From: Orobanche coerulescens | Lineage: Eukaryota; Streptophyta; Magnoliopsida; Lamiales; Orobanchaceae | NCBI GenBank assembly: GCA_033398695.1 | Contig: CM065814.1 | Span: 77,766,358-77,830,357, forward strand | DNA: 64,000 nt | Direction of reading: 5' to 3' | Shown here: piece after piece, positions 60,731-64,000 of the stretch | Position numbering within the stretch: the first letter of the stretch is position 1 | Layout of the letters: every line of letters starts with the position of its first letter | The notes under the pieces: model-generated | What the model was told of the DNA's origin: nothing | Databases searched by the model: none | Seen by the model: only the letters and a program-made list of their open reading frames with translations | Program-made: the position numbers and the translations under genes

Positions 60731-63148
60731 TTTTTTTTGGAACAAAGATACTTTTATTCCAGATAGTCAAGTGAGTACATCATCACAATACAAAGAAATC
60801 CCTTATGATTTAGTGTGCTTGAACTAAAGACATAAGGTACGCTAATTACAAAAGAGAGCTAGCTTAGGACGAATAGCTCCTCTACAAACAGCTTTGAAAA
60901 TTACTCTCCTAGTCAGCTGCTGTATAGTCTGTCTCACATTCTGGAAGATGCGCATATTTCTTTCAATCCAAATAGCATAAAAATACTCAGTGGCAAACAT
61001 TTTAAGCAGCCTGGCACCAACATTTTTACCTTTAGTTTGTCTACTTAACATTTCCTTTTCGATTCTCCAATTATGGGCAGGTCTTGGCATCCCAATCCAG
61101 TCCAGTAACTCTTTCCACCACTAGCAGTACTTGGACAGATAAGGAACAAATGTTCCATGTTTTCAATTGCTTGCTCACAGAAAACACACTTCTGGTCCAT
61201 CATAACACCAAACTGTTCCAGCCTCTCCTTAGTAGCCAAGTGCCCGTGCAGAGCCATCCACATAATAAATTTGGCTTTAGGAGTAGCAGCATTATTTAGG
61301 ACCAGATCTTTCAATTGAACAGCAGGGACTTTAGGCCTGACTAATTTGTATGCCTCTTTAATATAGAATTTTTTACTGTTCAAGAGCCCCTGCCAGCCCT
61401 GCTGTTGTACTACAAAATCTCTGCATTTCAGCATTTTCCTGAAGAAATAAGATGAGTCTGCTGGGGTGCAAACAGACAACAAAGAGTCAACTCTTATGTA
61501 ATATGCATGAATCCACTTAATCCACAATTTGTCAGCTTTGTTGTGAATGGCCCATAGCAGTTTTATCATACAAGTTTTGTTCCAGGACTGTAAATTAACC
61601 AGATTAAGTCCTCCTTCATATTTTGTTCTACATAAATCATCCCAAGATACAGGTGCTTTTTTACTCCCTCCAGCTTTCCCAGACCAAAGAAATTGTCTAC
61701 ATATAACTTCAATAGTTTGCAGAATCTTTTTAGGAAAGTAGAAAAGCTGGCTCCAGTAGTTTTGAATGGCATAGTGTACACTTTTTATGAGCTGACGTCT
61801 GCCTCCATATGATAAGAGCTTTGCAGTCCAGTGCCTAACCTTTCTGAGGAGTTTCTCAATAAGAGGTTGATATTCAGAGGGAGGTAATCTCTTAGAATTC
61901 AAAGGGATTCCAAGATATCTGAAAGGAAGAGTGCCTTCCTGAAGATGTATCTGCCCTTTAATATCATCTTTCCTTTCAATACTAACACCAGAAAAAAAAA
62001 CTTCACTTTTGTTCTTATTAGCAATCAGACCTGAAGTTTTACTGAACGTCCCAAAACATTCCAATAGAGTGGTGATAGATTTTAAGGTACCCTTAGAGAA
62101 GAGCAGCAAATCATCAGCAAAAGTGAGGTGAGTAATTTTAAACATGACACACCTTGGATGGAACTTAAAGCCAGGTTGACTATGAATGGTATGCATTAGC
62201 CTGCTCATATACTCCATGCAAATTACAAATAAGTAGGGGGAGATAGGGTCTCCCTGCCTAAGGCCTTTCTTACCAGCAAAAGCAAATCTGATAAGAGACA
62301 GTAGTTAGGCAGCATTTAATCCAGCCTACAAATTGGTGGGGAAAGCCCAAGTATCTCAGGAGTGTTTCTACAAATCCCCAGTGTATAGAGTCATAGGCCT
62401 TTTGCAAGTCCATTTTGATCATACACCTATGAGAGTTATTTTTCCTTCCATAACCCCTAATAAGTTCTTGAGCAAGAATTGTATTGTCATGGATGAACCT
62501 CCTAGGAACAAAAATAGCTTGTTCATCATTGACCAAGTGAGCCATAATCTTGCTCATTCTAGCAGTCATTACCTTGAATATAATTTTATAAAGAACAGAG
62601 CAGCAGACAATGGGCCTGTAATCCCTTATATTGATGGCATTAGATCCTTTAGGTATCAACGTAAGTAAAGTTGTGTTTACACTTTTCAGGAGTTTACCTG
62701 ATTAGAAAAAGTCCTGAACAGCTCTTACCACATCACTCCCTACTATGTTCCAAGCACTTTTGAAGAATTTTGCAGAAAAAACATATAATCCAGGGGCCCT
62801 TTCATCCCCAATAGACATTAAAGCAGCCTTGATTTCCCGGGCAGAGACTGGGGCCACCAGAGCAATTCTATGATCATGATGCAAGATGTTTCCTATCTTC
62901 AGTATATGCAGATCAACTTCACGAGATGCTTGCATGAGCACCTAGCAAGGATTTATAGAACTCAAGCACTTCAGTTTGAATATCTTTAGTATCAGTTAGT
63001 TGAGTGCCCTGCAAACTGGTAAGAATAGTGATACCAGCCTTCTTCCTATTTTTCAAATTTGCATAGAAGTACTTATTGTTTCCATCTCCACAATTGAGCC
63101 AGTGGATCTTAGACTGCTATTTCAGTATCTGTTTTTCTATAGACATAC
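60731..63148 (-). mobile_element. L1-type LINE, 3' part
   Basis: Minus strand, ending at an eight-base A tail (T run at 60731-60738). The upstream limit in the window is the Gyp5 LTR. The order is a pre-RT linker (HWLNCGDGNNKYFYANLKN near 63110), then RT with YRPIVCC, MIKMDLQKAYD, catalytic FADDLLLFS near 62120 and LPFRYLGIPLN. A zf-RVT-type C-terminal zinc region follows (CVFCEQAIENMEHLFLIC near 61165). Frames 62941-62702, 62659-62270 and 62217-61045 are separated by breaks near 62700 and 62250, and 61090-60842 holds the tail. The endonuclease is not in the window. LINE RT copies its own RNA at the target site; this copy is inactive. Confidence 0.92.
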
Positions 63149-63857
63149 TGTAATATCCGCAATTTCGAATTTCGGTAATTTTCTTTTTTCAGCGGAAGTC
63201 TGTTTTGACAACTCTCTCATGACCGTTTCGTCATTCCGAGAATGATTAATTCTGCACTTTTTGTCATCCGAGTTCGTTTCTATATCGTTTTGTTGAGTTC
63301 CGAGCTTTTTAGCGACTTTTCCGCACTTAAGTTCGATTCTTGCGAATCTCGTCCGAAACTGTTGTTTCGAGTTTCTCGTAAGTTCATTTAATGTTATTAT
63401 TCATGTTTCGAGCTTTGGTTTGGTGTTTTGATTGTGTATCGTGTATTCGGACATTTTGGGCCGTTTTCGTAATTTCCCAAAGTTTGGGGTAATTACTTCC
63501 GTTGTCGAATTTCGAGCCTTCGGGTGGTCGGCATCATGTGTTCCATTAGCTCTTAGATTAGTCTTTGCGAGTACTTCGTAACCGTACCTTCGGTTCGTAT
63601 TCAGGTTCGGGTTTCGGTGTCGTTTCGTTGAGTTCAGTGTTACTATACGACTTTTTCCAAGTATGAGTTCGGCATTGTAAAAATCACCATAAATTCTTGG
63701 AAGCTCCAAAAATTCTGAATCTTTGCAATATTATATATCATCAAGTATATTTCCAATGGCTCAAACAGTGAAGCAATCGGAGTCCGAACGAAGGAGTTAT
63801 GGTCGAAATAGCTAAGACTGCACGATGTGCCTTTTTGGTGTTGGAGTAGGCTGTACC

Positions 63858-63957
63858 GTGTGCCGCGGCACACTTCGGCTGGGCCGCGGCACTAAGCTAG
63901 TACTGGGCAGTTTTTTTGGCCGTGGGCCGCGGCACACTTGTCCTGTGCCGCGGCACA
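63858..63957. repeat. U3 palindrome cluster, Gyp5
   Basis: GTGTGCCGCGGCACAC (63858-63873) is a perfect 16-base palindrome and TGTGCCGCGGCACA (63944-63957) a perfect 14-base one. Two GGGCCGCGGCAC variants lie between them. The cluster ends about 16 bases before the TATA-like motif. Confidence 0.92.
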
Positions 63958-63972
63958 CAGTGCAGATCAGCC

Positions 63973-63980
63973 TATTTAAG
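63973..63980 (+). promoter_or_regulatory. Likely TATA box of Gyp5
   Basis: TATTTAAG, followed by a GC-richer stretch; weaker than the other TATA matches. Confidence 0.4.
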
Positions 63981-64000
63981 GCCTGGCAGCGTGTTTTTCA

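Larger units (their letters stand above)
63149..64000 (+). repeat. Gyp5 LTR, partial
   Basis: Begins TGTAATATCCGC at the point where LINE coding sequence stops, so it is an LTR inserted into the LINE. The terminus belongs to the same TGTAAT gypsy group as the others. Palindromes at 63858-63957 and a TATTTAAG motif at 63973-63980 mark the U3/R boundary. It runs off the right edge. The minus-strand frames in it are not supported. Confidence 0.72.

Overview
The window is repeat-rich nuclear DNA from a flowering plant, most likely a eudicot. I infer this from the mobile elements: Sirevirus-type Ty1/copia, chromodomain Ty3/gypsy, an Athila-like gypsy and a plant L1-type LINE. It cannot be assigned to a species by reading. 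I found no convincing host protein gene, tRNA, rRNA or CRISPR array. Nearly every base belongs to nested LTR retrotransposons, as in pericentromeric or intercalary heterochromatin.

Layout, left to right. 1-2261: the 3' end of a plus-strand gypsy (Gyp1), inserted into the gag of a minus-strand gypsy (Gyp2, 2262-5124). 5125-6463 and 18605-about 18896: leader and LTR of a minus-strand copia element (Cop1), split by a complete minus-strand Sirevirus (Sire-1, 6464-18604, target duplication TTACA). 18897-24383: two tandem gag-protease units of an Athila-like minus-strand element, separated by a fragment of copia polymerase. Its LTR starts at 24384, ends at 58384, and is broken twice. The first break is a solo gypsy LTR (Gyp3, 24700-35954, duplication TATAT), itself split by a non-coding element with 4-kb LTRs and only 391 bp between them (24957-33696, duplication ATTAA). 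The second break is a complete plus-strand gypsy (Gyp4, 36352-57469, duplication GTTTA), whose 3' LTR holds a second complete Sirevirus (Sire-2, 44310-55661, duplication TCCCT). 58385-60050: polypurine tract and captured copia RT/RNase H of the Athila-like element. 60051-60730: AT-rich DNA, microsatellites, a telomere-like stretch and a promoter-like stub. 60731-63148: minus-strand LINE. 63149-64000: the first part of another gypsy LTR (Gyp5).

The autonomous elements keep the usual order of gag, protease, integrase and reverse transcriptase/RNase H (copia) or gag, protease, RT, RNase H, integrase and chromodomain (gypsy), but all are broken by stops and frameshifts. Both Sirevirus copies carry a third ORF of about 1,000 codons downstream of pol, behind a conserved promoter-like leader. 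It encodes an acidic, coiled-coil, RGR-ended protein with no membrane segment.

The signal I find most interesting is shared by six gypsy LTRs of this window (Gyp1, the large-LTR element, Gyp3, Gyp4, the Athila-like element, Gyp5). Just upstream of each likely TATA box lies a cluster of short, CG-containing palindromes whose sequence differs between families. The copia LTRs here lack such a cluster.
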